A DNA stretch of 64,000 nucleotides from the NCBI RefSeq assembly GCF_007858185.1, contig NZ_VFES01000005.1, positions 232,500 to 296,499 on the forward strand. Direction: 5' to 3'. The stretch's first letter is position 1. Each line of letters opens with the position of its first letter. Positions 1 to 10,448 of the stretch are shown here, piece by piece. The notes under the pieces were generated by a model. It saw only the letters and a program-made list of their open reading frames with translations, was not told where the DNA came from and did no database searches. The stretch is from Pseudomonas grimontii (lineage in GTDB: Bacteria > Pseudomonadota > Gammaproteobacteria > Pseudomonadales > Pseudomonadaceae). Both the position numbers and the translations under genes were made by a program.

Positions 1-368
1 CCTTGGCATTGGGTGCTTCAGCGGTACAGATCGGTACGGCGTATCTGTTCACGCCCGAAGCCACGATCACAGCCTCCCATCACCACGCGTTGCGCCACGC
101 CCAGGCCAGCGAAACCGCCCTGACCAACCTGTTCACCGGGCGCCCGGCGCGGGGCATCGTTAACCGAGTAATGCGTGAGTTGGGCGCGATCAACCCCACG
201 GCCCCCGCGTTTCCCAGGTCTGGAGGCGCATTAATGCCACTCAAGGCCAAGGACGAAGCAGGCTTCAGCAACCTGTGGTCCGGCCAGGCGCTGCGCCTGG
301 GCAAAGACACAAGCACCTACGAACTGACCCGCGAGTTGGCCGGGCAGGCCTTGGCGAAACTCAAGTAG
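1..368 (+). CDS. nitronate monooxygenase, C-terminal part
   Basis: Partial gene; the start lies outside the window. The visible 121 residues match the C-terminal third of FMN-dependent nitronate monooxygenases (2-nitropropane dioxygenase family), which oxidise nitronates to carbonyl compounds. The stretch GASAVQIGTAYLFTPEA is the end of the TIM-barrel phosphate-binding region, and SNLWSGQ with the following G is the typical tail segment. The gene ends about 120 bases before modA and is separated from it by the ModE-like box, so it is probably not part of that operon. Confidence 0.85.
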   Translation, partial: LALGASAVQIGTAYLFTPEATITASHHHALRHAQASETALTNLFTGRPARGIVNRVMRELGAINPTAPAFPRSGGALMPLKAKDEAGFSNLWSGQALRLGKDTSTYELTRELAGQALAKLK

Positions 369-413
369 CGCCTTCACCTGTGGCAACTTTGCACTGTACC
401 GGCAATGGCTAAC

Positions 414-1245
<832 letters not shown>

Positions 1246-1926
1246 ATGCCCCTGTCGAGTGCCGATTTTTCCGCGATCTGGTTGACCCTCAAACTGGCGT
1301 CGCTGACCACTGTGATCCTGCTGGTCATCGGCACGCCGATTGCCCTGTGGCTGTCGCGCACGCGTTCATGGTGGCGCGGCCCGATTGGCGCGGTGGTGGC
1401 CTTGCCGTTGGTGCTGCCACCCACCGTGATCGGTTTCTACCTGCTGTTGGCCATGGGGCCCCACGGCTACTTCGGCCAGTTCACCCAATGGCTGGGCCTG
1501 GGCACCCTCACCTTCAGCTTCGCCGGGCTGGTCATCGGTTCGGTGATCTATTCCATGCCGTTTGTGGTGCAGCCATTGCAAAACGCCTTCTCCGCCATCG
1601 GCACTCGCCCATTGGAAGTGGCCGCGACCCTGCGCGCCAATCCCTGGGACACCTTCTTCAGCGTCATCCTGCCCCTGGCGCGCCCGGGGTTTATCACCGC
1701 TGCCATTCTCGGGTTTGCGCACACCGTCGGTGAGTTCGGCGTGGTGCTGATGATCGGCGGCAATATCCCGGACAAGACCCGCGTAGTCTCGGTACAGATC
1801 TACGACCATGTCGAAGCCATGGAATATGCCCAGGCCCATTGGCTGGCGGGTTCCATGGTGGTGTTCGCGTTCCTCGTGTTGCTGGCGCTTTACTCCAGCC
1901 GTAAAACCAAGATGGGCTGGAGCTGA
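1246..1926 (+). CDS. modB: molybdate ABC transporter permease ModB
   Basis: 226 residues with about five hydrophobic segments and the inner-membrane permease EAA-type loop around residues 120-145 ([14 protein letters not shown]). This is the membrane channel of the molybdate importer, pairing with ModC. Its ATG follows the modA stop without a gap, and its stop overlaps the modC start (TGATG), indicating coupled translation. Length and hydrophobic pattern are normal for ModB. Confidence 0.95.
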   Translation: MPLSSADFSAIWLTLKLASLTTVILLVIGTPIALWLSRTRSWWRGPIGAVVALPLVLPPTVIGFYLLLAMGPHGYFGQFTQWLGLGTLTFSFAGLVIGSVIYSMPFVVQPLQNAFSAIGTRPLEVAATLRANPWDTFFSVILPLARPGFITAAILGFAHTVGEFGVVLMIGGNIPDKTRVVSVQIYDHVEAMEYAQAHWLAGSMVVFAFLVLLALYSSRKTKMGWS

Positions 1927-3011
1927 TGTCGATGATCAATGTGCGCCTGAACGTGAAGTACCCAGGCTTTGCCCTGGACGTGGACCTGCAGTTGCCCGGC
2001 CGTGGGGTGACCGCGCTGTACGGGCATTCCGGCTCCGGCAAGACCACCTGCCTGCGCTGCATCGCCGGCCTTGAGCGTGCCGAGGACGGCTTTATCCAGA
2101 TCAACGATGAAGTCTGGCAAGACAGCCGCAACGGGTTGTTCGTGCCCCCGCACAAGCGCGCGCTCGGCTACGTGTTTCAGGAGCCTAGCCTGTTCGCGCA
2201 TTTGTCGGTGCGCGCCAACCTGGAGTTTGGCCTCAAGCGCATCCCGCGCCAGCAACGCCGCGTTGATATGGCCCAGGCCACCGAACTGCTCGGGATCGGT
2301 CATCTGCTCGATCGGCATCCCCAGCACCTGTCCGGCGGTGAGCGCCAACGCATCGGCATCGCCCGCGCCTTGCTGACCAGCCCCACCTTGCTGCTGATGG
2401 ATGAGCCTCTGGCCGCCCTCGACAGCAAACGCAAAGGCGAAATCCTGCCGTACCTGGAACGCCTGCACGACGAACTGGACATCCCCGTGCTGTACGTCAG
2501 CCACGCCCAGGATGAGGTGGCGCGCCTGGCCGATCACATCGTCTTGCTCAGCGACGGCAAGGCCCTGGCCAGCGGCCCTATCGGCGAAACCCTGGCGCGG
2601 CTCGACTTGCCGATGGCGCGAGGGGACGACGCGGGCGTGGTGGTCAACGGCAACGTCAGCGCCTACGACGATCACTACCAACTGCTGACGCTGCAACTGC
2701 CCAACAGTGCCCAGCACCTGCGTGTCGCCCATGTTCCGCTGGCGCTGGGCAACGCCCTGCGGGTGAAGGTCCAGGCGCGCGACGTCAGCCTCAGCCTGCA
2801 AGCCGAGGAACACAGCAGCATCCTCAACCGCCTGCCGGTGACGGTTACCCAGGAGATTGCCGCGGATAACAGCGCCCATGTGCTGGTGCGCCTGGACGCG
2901 GATGGCACACCGTTGCTGGCGCGCATCACGCGTTTCTCCCGCGATCAGTTGCAACTGCATCCCGGCCAGACCCTATGGGCACAGATCAAGGCGGTCGCCG
3001 TGCTGGCGTAA
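1926..3011 (+). CDS. modC: molybdate ABC transporter ATP-binding protein ModC
   Basis: 361 residues. Walker [10 protein letters not shown] is at about 33-41, signature LSGGERQR near 136, Walker B LLLMDEP, and an H-loop histidine in VSHAQDE. The C-terminal ~70 residues form the Mop/TOBE molybdate-binding domain that distinguishes ModC from other importer ATPases. It energises ModB and completes a three-gene operon. A short inverted element and a new gene (topoisomerase IB) follow 78 bases later. Confidence 0.95.
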   Translation: MSMINVRLNVKYPGFALDVDLQLPGRGVTALYGHSGSGKTTCLRCIAGLERAEDGFIQINDEVWQDSRNGLFVPPHKRALGYVFQEPSLFAHLSVRANLEFGLKRIPRQQRRVDMAQATELLGIGHLLDRHPQHLSGGERQRIGIARALLTSPTLLLMDEPLAALDSKRKGEILPYLERLHDELDIPVLYVSHAQDEVARLADHIVLLSDGKALASGPIGETLARLDLPMARGDDAGVVVNGNVSAYDDHYQLLTLQLPNSAQHLRVAHVPLALGNALRVKVQARDVSLSLQAEEHSSILNRLPVTVTQEIAADNSAHVLVRLDADGTPLLARITRFSRDQLQLHPGQTLWAQIKAVAVLA

Positions 3012-3089
3012 AAAACCTTTTGGCACGACCGCATACGGCTGCGGTCAATCAGGCATACCGGTCTGATTTTTTGCCAAGGAATTTGCCCC

Positions 3090-4118
3090 ATGCCCGACTC
3101 CGCGCTGCCCGCCGACCTGCCCCGCGACCTGCATTACGTTGACGACACCCAGCCGGGCATTCGCCGCAAGAAGCTGCGTGGCAAGTTCCAGTACTTCGAC
3201 GCGAAGGGCGAGCGCATCCAGGACGCCGATGAGATCAAGCGCCTGAACGCCCTCGCGGTCCCGCCGGCCTATACCGACGTGTGGATCTGCGCCGACCCGC
3301 GCGGCCATCTGCAAGCCACCGGGCGCGACGCCCGTGGACGCAAGCAGTACCGCTATCACGCGCGCTGGCGCGAAGTGCGCGACAGCGACAAGTACGCTCG
3401 GCTGCAGGAATTCGGCACCGCCCTGCCGAAACTGCGCAAACAGCTGGAAGCGCAAATCGCCGAACCCGGCTTCACCCGCGAAAAAGTCCTGGCCACAGTG
3501 GTGATGCTGCTGGACGCCACGCTGATTCGTGTCGGCAATACTCAATATGCGCGAGACAACAAATCCTACGGGCTGACCACCTTGCGTAACCGCCATGTGG
3601 ACGTGAAAGGCAGCGAAATCCTGTTCCAGTTTCGCGGCAAGAGCGGTGTGGAGCACCAGGTCAGCGTCAAGGACCGGCGCCTGGCCACGGTGGTCAAGCG
3701 CTGTATGGAATTGCCGGGGCAAAACCTGTTCCAGTACCTGGACGAGGACGGTGAACGTCACACGGTCACTTCCCAGGACGTGAATGCCTACCTGCACAGC
3801 CTCACCGGCGCCGACTTCACCGCCAAGGATTACCGCACCTGGGCCGGTACCGCCATGGCACTGGCGGTGTTGCGCGAATTGGAATGGCAGCCCGAATCCG
3901 ATGCCAAGCGGCACGTGGTGGCGATGGTCAAGGACGTTGCCAGGCAGCTGGGCAACACCCCGGCGGTGTGTCGCAAGTGTTATATCCACCCGGCGGTGCT
4001 GGAGCACTTCAGCCTGGGCGAGTTATCCAAGCTGCCCAAGCCTCGGCTGCGCAAGGGGCTCAAGGCCGAGGAAGTCGCTCTGGCCATGTTCCTTGAACAG
4101 CTCGCCAAGGCGAGTTAG
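3090..4118 (+). CDS. DNA topoisomerase IB (poxvirus type)
   Basis: 342 residues, the normal size of the bacterial poxvirus-like topoisomerase IB. The family pattern is complete: IRVGN with the catalytic Arg, the Lys/Arg-containing segment YGLTTLRNRHV, the motif KDYRTWAGT, and the active-site Tyr in CRKCYIHP near the C-terminus. It relaxes supercoils of both signs by forming a 3'-phosphotyrosine intermediate and needs no ATP. The ATG has AAGGA upstream. It stands alone between modC and an ABC-F gene, and nothing in the sequence shows regulation. Confidence 0.93.
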   Translation: MPDSALPADLPRDLHYVDDTQPGIRRKKLRGKFQYFDAKGERIQDADEIKRLNALAVPPAYTDVWICADPRGHLQATGRDARGRKQYRYHARWREVRDSDKYARLQEFGTALPKLRKQLEAQIAEPGFTREKVLATVVMLLDATLIRVGNTQYARDNKSYGLTTLRNRHVDVKGSEILFQFRGKSGVEHQVSVKDRRLATVVKRCMELPGQNLFQYLDEDGERHTVTSQDVNAYLHSLTGADFTAKDYRTWAGTAMALAVLRELEWQPESDAKRHVVAMVKDVARQLGNTPAVCRKCYIHPAVLEHFSLGELSKLPKPRLRKGLKAEEVALAMFLEQLAKAS

Positions 4119-4242
4119 GCTTTGCCCCCCCTCCAACCCTCGGGATGACCGCCGACGTGAATCACTAAGCCTTCCAAAATGTACCTGCAACGAGCCGCCT
4201 GGCGCGCTTGTTGGCCTGTCCGACATTTTTTTGGAGGTGCTG

Positions 4243-5865
4243 ATGACTGACGTCAACCGGCTGCCCGTATTGGTTTCCCTGCAACACCTGTGCTTCCAGT
4301 TCGCCAACGGCGAGACTTTGCTGGACGACCTGAACCTGTCCATCGACCACACACCCACCGGCATTGTGGGGCGCAATGGCCGAGGTAAAAGTATCCTCGC
4401 CCAACTGATCGCCGGGGTGCTGTCACCCTCCCGCGGCTCACTCGGTTGCTCGGCCAGCGTGGCGTATGTGTCGCAGAACGTGGTGATCGCTGCAGGAGAT
4501 ACCGTCGCCCACGTCACGGGCGCCGCCGAGGCCTTGGCGGCGCTTGAGCGCATGGCCCTGGGCGCAGCGCAGGTTGACGACCTGGCGTTGATCGACGAGC
4601 GCTGGGACCTTGCCGATCGCCTGCGTCGGGCCCTGGATGCCGCAGGCCTGGAACAGCTCGGTGTTGAAACCCCGGCCGCGCAACTCAGTGGCGGCCAATT
4701 GGCGCGGGTTGCGCTGATCGGTGCACTGTTGGCCGCCCCCCAACTGCTGGTACTGGATGAACCCACGAACCACCTCGACAGCGCTGGCCGCACGTGGCTG
4801 CTGCGCGTGCTGGCGGATTGGCGCGGCGGCCTGGTGGTGGTCAGCCATGACCGGCAACTGCTGGACACCCTCGGCCGCATCATCGAACTCTCGCCCCTAG
4901 GAACGCAGGTGTACGGTGGTAACTACCAGGCCTATCGCATCCAGCGCGACCGGCAGCAGCAAGCCGCCCTCGCCGCGTTGGAGCACGCACGCCTGGAGCG
5001 CAGCCGTGAGCGTCGGCGTCTGCAAAAAGACCATGACAGCCTGCAACGCAATGCCGCCCATTCACGCAAACAGGCAGAGACGGCCAATGTGGATCGGTTT
5101 ACCAAGGCCCGTTGGAAAGGCGCTGCCACCGAGGTCGTGAGTACGCAGCGCAGCGCCCACCACGCCCACAAAAACCAGCTTGATGACCAGGTGCGCCAGG
5201 CCTATGCGCGGGTCGAGGAACAAACCCCCACCCTGTTAGCCTTGCCGGGATCGGCGGTGCCTAACGGTCGGCAGGTGCTGGCCTTGCTCCATGCCCGATT
5301 ACCGTGGCTGGACCACCCCGCGTTGACGCTCAACCTGATGGGCCCGGTGCGCGTTGCCGTGCGTGGGCCCAACGGTTGCGGCAAATCCACCTTACTCAAG
5401 CTGCTGGCCGGCCAGTGGCAGCCACTCAGCGGTGAATGCCACGTGCATGTGCCCATTGCCTATATCGATCAGCGCCTGGCACTGCTGGATGACCGGCGCT
5501 CCGTCGTCGAACAGCTCAACCTGCTCGACACACCGCTGGCCGAAGCCGAACTGCGTACGCGCCTGGCCTTGCTGCAACTGGATGCCCGGCGGGTGATACA
5601 ACCGACCGCGCACCTCAGCGGCGGCGAGCGTTTGAAAGCCGCGATGGCGATTGCCCTGTGGCGTGAAACACCCGCGCAACTGCTGTTGCTCGACGAGCCC
5701 AGCAACCACTTGGACCTGGAATCGGTGATCGCTTTCGAGCAGGCGTTGCAAGGTTTTAACGGGGCGATGGTAGTGGTGTCCCATGACGAAGCGTTCGTGC
5801 AGGCGATCAAGCCCACTCACGTTTTGAGCTGGGCGGTTGAGGGTTGGTGCCTGGAGAGTGTCTGA
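4243..5865 (+). CDS. ABC-F family ATPase
   Basis: 540 residues with two ABC domains and no membrane segments, as in ABC-F proteins that act on ribosomes (EttA/Uup type). Walker A motifs are GRNGRGKS (N-terminal domain) and GPNGCGKST (C-terminal domain). Signatures are LSGGQLAR and LSGGERLK, and both Walker B motifs end in DEPTNHL or DEPSNHL. A charged linker lies between the domains (about residues 230-300). The start at 4243 was chosen because GGAGG lies five bases upstream; the frame is open further upstream but that part overlaps the topoisomerase gene. The subfamily (YheS, Uup or other) is not certain. Confidence 0.9.
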   Translation: MTDVNRLPVLVSLQHLCFQFANGETLLDDLNLSIDHTPTGIVGRNGRGKSILAQLIAGVLSPSRGSLGCSASVAYVSQNVVIAAGDTVAHVTGAAEALAALERMALGAAQVDDLALIDERWDLADRLRRALDAAGLEQLGVETPAAQLSGGQLARVALIGALLAAPQLLVLDEPTNHLDSAGRTWLLRVLADWRGGLVVVSHDRQLLDTLGRIIELSPLGTQVYGGNYQAYRIQRDRQQQAALAALEHARLERSRERRRLQKDHDSLQRNAAHSRKQAETANVDRFTKARWKGAATEVVSTQRSAHHAHKNQLDDQVRQAYARVEEQTPTLLALPGSAVPNGRQVLALLHARLPWLDHPALTLNLMGPVRVAVRGPNGCGKSTLLKLLAGQWQPLSGECHVHVPIAYIDQRLALLDDRRSVVEQLNLLDTPLAEAELRTRLALLQLDARRVIQPTAHLSGGERLKAAMAIALWRETPAQLLLLDEPSNHLDLESVIAFEQALQGFNGAMVVVSHDEAFVQAIKPTHVLSWAVEGWCLESV

Positions 5866-5934
5866 GGTCATTGCGCGCGCAATCAAAGCGTCCTAGGGTA
5901 GTGGCCGGATAATCTCACCGAGGAGCCCGGCCCT

Positions 5935-6639
5935 ATGTTGCCTTCGCCCCAAAAGCCTTATGCCAATGCCGCACTGGCCCACCAAAAGCGCTGGCGCGGC
6001 CGCGTCGGCCTGATGCTGGTGGCCAGCCTTTCGGTATTGGCAGGTATGACTGACGCCATTGGCTTTATGGCCAGTGGCGACTTTGTTTCGTTCATGAGCG
6101 GCAACACCACGCGCCTGGCAGTGGCTATCAGCGTTGGAGATCTCGGTTTGACCGCACGCCTGTTGTTGCTGGTCGCCACATTCGTCGCCGGTAACGCCTT
6201 GGGGGTGGTGGTCGGCCGCCTCAGCCGGCGCCATGCCCTGCCCCTGTTGCTGTGTATCGCAACGTTGCTCTGCGGCGCAGCCGTGTTGCCCTTCGCCGAC
6301 ACATTGCCCGCGCTGCTGGCGGCGATCATCGCGATGGGCATGCTCAACGCGGCCGTGGAAGAGGTCAACGGCTTGCCGGTGGGGCTTACCTACGTCACCG
6401 GGGCGCTGTCACGCTTTGGCCGCGGACTGGGACGCTGGATGCTGGGGGAACGCCGCAACGGCTGGCGGGTGCAACTGATTCCATGGGCGGGGATGTTTGT
6501 TGGCGCGGTGATCGGCGCGTTGCTGGAGCAGCACATGGGGCTGAAGGCGCTGATGGTCAGCGGCGTGTTGGCGGGCGTATTGGGGCTGGTGTCGCTGAAG
6601 ATTCCCCGACGCTGGCATTTGGGCTTTATGCCGCGATAA
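5935..6639 (+). CDS. YoaK/DUF1275 family membrane protein
   Basis: 234 residues with about six hydrophobic segments. The N-terminal MTDAIGFM followed by FVSFMSGNTT is the DUF1275 (YoaK) hallmark. The family is widespread in proteobacteria and predicted to sit in the inner membrane, but its substrate is unknown. The ATG is preceded by GAGGAG at normal distance. The gene is monocistronic; strong hairpins follow it. Confidence 0.85.
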   Translation: MLPSPQKPYANAALAHQKRWRGRVGLMLVASLSVLAGMTDAIGFMASGDFVSFMSGNTTRLAVAISVGDLGLTARLLLLVATFVAGNALGVVVGRLSRRHALPLLLCIATLLCGAAVLPFADTLPALLAAIIAMGMLNAAVEEVNGLPVGLTYVTGALSRFGRGLGRWMLGERRNGWRVQLIPWAGMFVGAVIGALLEQHMGLKALMVSGVLAGVLGLVSLKIPRRWHLGFMPR

Positions 6640-6651
6640 GGAACCAAAGAT

Positions 6652-6714
6652 GCCCGCCCGACGGTTAGGCCTCGACGTCCGTGTACTGGTAAAGAGCCAT
6701 CGTGTCGGGCGGGC
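6652..6714. other. long GC-rich hairpin between convergent genes
   Basis: GCCCGCCCGAC is matched by GTCGGGCGGGC about 40 bases later, giving an 11-bp perfect stem with a structured interior. It lies between convergent genes. It has no T-run, so it is not a standard terminator; it could be a structured 3' end, an RNA element or a repeat. A second hairpin (CCGGCGG/CCGCCGG, about 6734-6757) follows. Confidence 0.4.
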
Positions 6715-6784
6715 GGAGTGAATCATAAGCGAATGTCCGGCGGCTGTCCCGCCGGGCATTTCCTAAAAAGACTAAGGCAACGGC

Positions 6785-7138
6785 TTACAGACACGTCGCG
6801 AGTGCGGCCAAACGACGTTTGGCGGGCATCGTATCTTCAGCGGCGTAGTACTTGACGGACGAACCGGCACCGGCGCTTTGCACGTCGACGAAGTAATCGC
6901 CACCCGTGGTGTAGACGGTGAAACCACCGGCCCCGTTCGGCTCTTTGAAGCCACCGGCGTCGACGCCAAACACGCTTTCATCCTGCCAGCCAAACTGGAT
7001 GCACTCGGCAACCACCAGGGTGGCCTTGTCCGATGCCATGGCCTTGTAGGGAGCACCCAGGCGCGCCTCGTTCATCTTCGAACCCGCGCAACCGGACAGT
7101 GCTACCACTACCAATGCGCCCATTACCACCTTGTGCAT
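6785..7138 (-). CDS. small lipoprotein of unknown function
   Basis: 117 residues starting at 7138, chosen because the signal peptide begins there (MHKVVMGALVVVALSGC with lipobox LSGC). The predicted mature lipoprotein is small and its C-terminal half has an even spread of Tyr, Phe and Gly. No enzymatic motif is visible. It is clearly related to the phage-borne lipoprotein at 25037-25387: both share MNEAR, GPYK, WQ-S-FG, YFVD, GAGS and a final CL at almost the same positions. The function is unknown. Confidence 0.75.
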   Translation of the reverse strand: MHKVVMGALVVVALSGCAGSKMNEARLGAPYKAMASDKATLVVAECIQFGWQDESVFGVDAGGFKEPNGAGGFTVYTTGGDYFVDVQSAGAGSSVKYYAAEDTMPAKRRLAALATCL

Positions 7139-7274
7139 GCCATTGCCTCGTTGGAAAAAACGCGACTGTACCATTGCCGCAGGGCTGACTGACGCCCCCA
7201 TGAACTTTGTTTCACTGTGGGGGGAGAATTTGCCGCCTATAGTGGCCTGGCTCATTTTTAGAAGTCTCCCTTCT

Positions 7275-7299
7275 GCCCGCCCTCCCGCGGGCTTTTTTT
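7275..7299 (+). terminator. orphan plus-strand intrinsic terminator
   Basis: GCCCGC-CCTCCC-GCGGGC followed by seven T. It points along the plus strand, but the flanking genes are on the minus strand, so it would end an unannotated short plus-strand transcript. Confidence 0.6.
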
Positions 7300-7309
7300 C
7301 GCCTGCGCT

Positions 7310-7621
7310 TCAGAGCCACCAGCGAAACAGGTAGAACAACGCCATGCTCAGCAGCACGGTGAGCAGCACATTGCGCGTCCAGAACATCAACGCCACCGCA
7401 CAGATACCTGCCAGCAAATACGGATTGGCCGGGCTCAGGTTGAGCTGATGATCAGCCAGGAAAATAATCGGCCCGCAGATCGCCGTGAGCATGCCCGGCA
7501 CCGCAAAGCCGAGAAATTCCCGCGCCCCACGGTTGAGGCGCACCGGCAGGCGCGGCTCGATAAACAAATAGCGGTTGAAAAAAACCACCAGGCCCATGGC
7601 CACAATCATCAGGTAAATCAT
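7310..7621 (-). CDS. azlD: AzlD family branched-chain amino acid exporter subunit
   Basis: 103 residues, mostly hydrophobic with about four membrane segments, the size and pattern of AzlD. In the AzlCD pair the small AzlD subunit works with AzlC to export branched-chain amino acids or related compounds. The start at 7621 overlaps the azlC stop by four bases (ATGA), supporting this start and coupled translation. Substrate is not shown by the sequence. Confidence 0.85.
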   Translation of the reverse strand: MIYLMIVAMGLVVFFNRYLFIEPRLPVRLNRGAREFLGFAVPGMLTAICGPIIFLADHQLNLSPANPYLLAGICAVALMFWTRNVLLTVLLSMALFYLFRWWL

Positions 7622-8313
7622 CGCTGCCCTACTCCCAATCGCTTGCAGGCAAACCCTGCGCTCATGCCCAGCACACCCGACACCACCACTGCCGACTCCC
7701 AGTGCAGGAAGCTCAACCACACCGAACACAACAGCGACACCGCCACGCAGACCACCGTCGGCACGTCGCGCACCACCGGGGTGATCAGCGCGATAAAGGT
7801 GGCGGCGATGGAGAACTCCAGGCCCAACTGGTCGAGGCCGGGGATACTTTTACCGAGCACGATGCCGGCCAGGGTAAACAGGTTCCAGATGATGTAAAAC
7901 GTCAGGCCGACGCCCAGGGCATACCAGCGATTAAAGGTTTCGCGGTCATAGTGGCTGACCAGCGCAAAGAACTCATCGGTGAGCAGAAAGCCCAGGCTCA
8001 TGCGCCAGCGCGTCTTGAGCGGCGAAAGAATCGGACGCAGGTGCATGCCATAGAGCAGGTGCTGGGAGGTCAGCAGCAAGGTGGTCAGTACGATGGAGAT
8101 CAGGCTGGCGCCGCTCTTGACCATGCCAATGGCGACCAACTGCGCAGCGCCGGCAAACACAATGGCGGACAACCCCTGGGCTTGCAGCGGCGTGAATTGC
8201 GCATCGATGGCCATGGAGCCGGCCAGCAGCCCCCAGGGCGCACAGGCCAGGGACAAGGGAATGACGGCGATTGCGCCGCGAGCGAAAGCGTAATGAGGTA
8301 AGGCAGCAGGCAT
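7618..8313 (-). CDS. azlC: AzlC family branched-chain amino acid exporter
   Basis: 231 residues with multiple hydrophobic segments. It matches AzlC in length and in segments such as PLSLACAPWGLLAG near the N-terminus and LLTDEFFALV in the middle. It is the larger subunit of the AzlCD inner-membrane exporter and is translated together with azlD. No regulator is adjacent. Confidence 0.88.
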   Translation of the reverse strand: MPAALPHYAFARGAIAVIPLSLACAPWGLLAGSMAIDAQFTPLQAQGLSAIVFAGAAQLVAIGMVKSGASLISIVLTTLLLTSQHLLYGMHLRPILSPLKTRWRMSLGFLLTDEFFALVSHYDRETFNRWYALGVGLTFYIIWNLFTLAGIVLGKSIPGLDQLGLEFSIAATFIALITPVVRDVPTVVCVAVSLLCSVWLSFLHWESAVVVSGVLGMSAGFACKRLGVGQR

Positions 8314-8384
8314 GGAAACGGCTCATCGACAGACAGTCGACAAGCATGCCAGCGCAAGATGGAGCTTGTCTTGAACGATCTTGC

Positions 8385-8600
8385 TCAGGCGAGCCGGACC
8401 GACACCTGCTCCACCGAATCCCGCGCTTCACGCAGTTCGTGAGCGTCCTGGTTGAGCCGGTGGATGGTGTTGAGCAAGCGCTGGCGCAGCACTTCATCGC
8501 CGAGTTTTTCGACCGCGCGCATCAGGTCGAAGGCCGCGGTTTCGTTATTTTCCGCGACGGAATCCAGGGTCTTGCGCAGGTTGCGAGTGGCACGGGTCAC
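8385..8600 (-). CDS. small hypothetical alpha-helical protein
   Basis: 71 residues beginning with GTG at 8600; AAGGAAGA lies upstream. The sequence is charged and helical (heptad-like Leu/Ala spacing), with no Cys and no membrane segment. No family is recognised. It stands between azlC and arsR without overlapping either. Confidence 0.6.
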   Translation of the reverse strand: MTRATRNLRKTLDSVAENNETAAFDLMRAVEKLGDEVLRQRLLNTIHRLNQDAHELREARDSVEQVSVRLA

Positions 8601-8717
8601 GCGGGGTCTTCCTTCATCAGCAATGGGGAGGCACTTTAGGACATTCGTGTTTCATTTTAATTTCAATCACTTGTGGCAGTTTTCCCGAGCGTTGATCCAT
8701 ATCAATTGAAACAGGGT

Positions 8718-8762
8718 TTGACTGATATATATGGAAATACGTATATTCGAATTTCCACATAT
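8718..8762 (+). promoter_or_regulatory. ars promoter with ArsR operator
   Basis: TTGACT (8718-8723) and TATATT (8742-8747) with an 18-bp spacer form a good sigma70-type promoter. An imperfect inverted repeat, ATATATGGAAAT (8727-8738) and ATTTCCACATAT (8751-8762), covers the -10, as expected for autorepression by ArsR. The arsR ATG follows 13 bases later. Confidence 0.6.
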
Positions 8763-8775
8763 ACAGGCCCTGCCC

Positions 8776-9132
8776 ATGTCGGACCTCATCTCACCGCCCA
8801 CCCTGTTCAAATGCCTGGCCGATGCGACCCGGGCGCGCCTGACGTTATTGATTCAGCGTGAAGGCGAACTTTGCGTGTGCGAACTGATCCATGCCTTGGA
8901 CGACAGCCAGCCAAAAATCTCCCGCCATCTGGCGCAACTGCGCAGTTGCGGGTTGTTGCTGGATCGTCGCCAGGGCCAATGGATCTACTACCGCATCAAC
9001 CCGGCACTGCCCGATTGGGTGACCCAGGTGCTGGACATCACCCTTAAAGCCAACCAGCCATGGTTGCATAACGACGCACAGCGCCTGGATGCAATGGGCG
9101 ACAGACCACAACGGGCCAGCACCTGCTGCTGA
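8776..9132 (+). CDS. arsR: ArsR family arsenite-responsive repressor
   Basis: 118 residues with a winged helix-turn-helix. The sensor segment GELCVCEL near residue 33 carries the two-cysteine As(III) site of ArsR proteins, and [12 protein letters not shown] is the recognition helix. The C-terminus ends in a Cys pair. It binds the operator in its own promoter and is released by arsenite. The start at 8776 was chosen over upstream in-frame ATGs because those fall inside the promoter. It opens the arsRBCH operon. Confidence 0.92.
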   Translation: MSDLISPPTLFKCLADATRARLTLLIQREGELCVCELIHALDDSQPKISRHLAQLRSCGLLLDRRQGQWIYYRINPALPDWVTQVLDITLKANQPWLHNDAQRLDAMGDRPQRASTCC

Positions 9133-9151
9133 GCCATCGGAGCGTTTATTC

Positions 9152-10435
9152 ATGCTTGTCGCAGTTGCCATTTTTATCTTCACCATCGTTCTGGTCATCT
9201 GGCAGCCCAAGGGCCTCGGCGTGGGCTGGAGCGCCACGATGGGGGCGATCCTGGCCCTGGCCTGTGGCGTGATCAGCCTGGCTGACATCCCCGTGGTGTG
9301 GCACATCATCTGGAATGCCACCGGGACGTTTGTCGCGCTGATCATCATCAGCCTGCTGCTGGATGAGGCCGGGTTCTTTGCCTGGACAGCGCTGCATGTG
9401 GCGCGTTGGGGACGCGGGCGTGGCCGGCGGTTGTTTGCCTATATGGTGCTGCTCGGGGCGTTGGTGTCGGCGCTGTTTGCCAATGACGGCGCGGCGCTGA
9501 TTCTCACGCCCATCGTGATATCGATGCTGCTGGCGCTGCGTTTTTCGCCGACCGCCACCCTGGCGTTTGTGATGGGGGCGGGGTTTATTGCCGACACGGC
9601 GAGCCTGCCGCTGGTGGTGTCGAACCTGGTGAATATCGTCTCGGCGGACTACTTCAAGATCGGCTTCAACGAATATGCCGCCGTCATGGTGCCGGTCAAC
9701 TTTGTCAGCGTCGCCGCCACCCTGGCGGTCTTGCTGTGGTTCTTTCGCCGCGACATTCCGCAGAGCTACGACCCCGCCGACCTGGCCGACCCCGCCAGCG
9801 CAATCCACGACCGCGCCACCTTCCGCGCCGGCTGGTGGGTGCTGGGCATCCTGCTGATCGGCTGTTTTGCCCTGGAACCGCTGGGCATTCCCATCAGCGC
9901 GATTTCCGCCGTGTGCGCCGTACTCCTGCTGGTGATCGCCGCCAAGGGCCACAAGATCTCCACACGCAAAGTGCTGAAGGAAGCGCCGTGGCAGATCGTG
10001 ATCTTTTCCTTAGGGATGTACCTGGTGGTCTACGGCTTGCGTAACGCCGGCCTCACCACTTACCTGGCGACCTGGCTCGATACCTTCGCCACCTACGGCG
10101 TGTGGGGTGCGGCCATGGGCACCGGCGTGCTGACAGCATTGTTGTCCTCGGCGATGAACAACCTGCCGACAGTCTTGATCGGCGCGTTGTCCATCGAGTC
10201 CAGCCATGCCGTGGGCGTGGTCAAGGACGCAATGATCTACGCCAACGTGATCGGCAGCGACCTGGGCCCGAAAATCACCCCTATCGGCAGCCTGGCCACC
10301 CTGCTGTGGCTGCATATCCTGGCGCGCAAAGGCATCACCATCACCTGGGGCTACTACTTCAAGGTCGGGATCGTGCTGACCTTGCCGGTGCTGTTGATCA
10401 CCCTCGCCGCCCTCGCGTTGCGCCTGAGTATTTAA
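9152..10435 (+). CDS. arsB: arsenite efflux membrane protein ArsB
   Basis: 427 residues and about 12 membrane segments, matching ArsB/NhaD-type permeases (IT superfamily). [12 protein letters not shown] near residue 111 is the hallmark ArsB loop. It exports arsenite or antimonite using the proton gradient. The start at 9152 lies 19 bases after the arsR stop with a GGAG upstream; the open frame extends further but overlaps arsR. Confidence 0.94.
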   Translation: MLVAVAIFIFTIVLVIWQPKGLGVGWSATMGAILALACGVISLADIPVVWHIIWNATGTFVALIIISLLLDEAGFFAWTALHVARWGRGRGRRLFAYMVLLGALVSALFANDGAALILTPIVISMLLALRFSPTATLAFVMGAGFIADTASLPLVVSNLVNIVSADYFKIGFNEYAAVMVPVNFVSVAATLAVLLWFFRRDIPQSYDPADLADPASAIHDRATFRAGWWVLGILLIGCFALEPLGIPISAISAVCAVLLLVIAAKGHKISTRKVLKEAPWQIVIFSLGMYLVVYGLRNAGLTTYLATWLDTFATYGVWGAAMGTGVLTALLSSAMNNLPTVLIGALSIESSHAVGVVKDAMIYANVIGSDLGPKITPIGSLATLLWLHILARKGITITWGYYFKVGIVLTLPVLLITLAALALRLSI

Positions 10436-10448
10436 AGGAGAGACCGCA

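Noticed and set aside
3784..4242. N-terminal extension of the ABC-F gene
   Set aside because: Would overlap the topoisomerase gene in another frame; a strong ribosome site lies at 4233.
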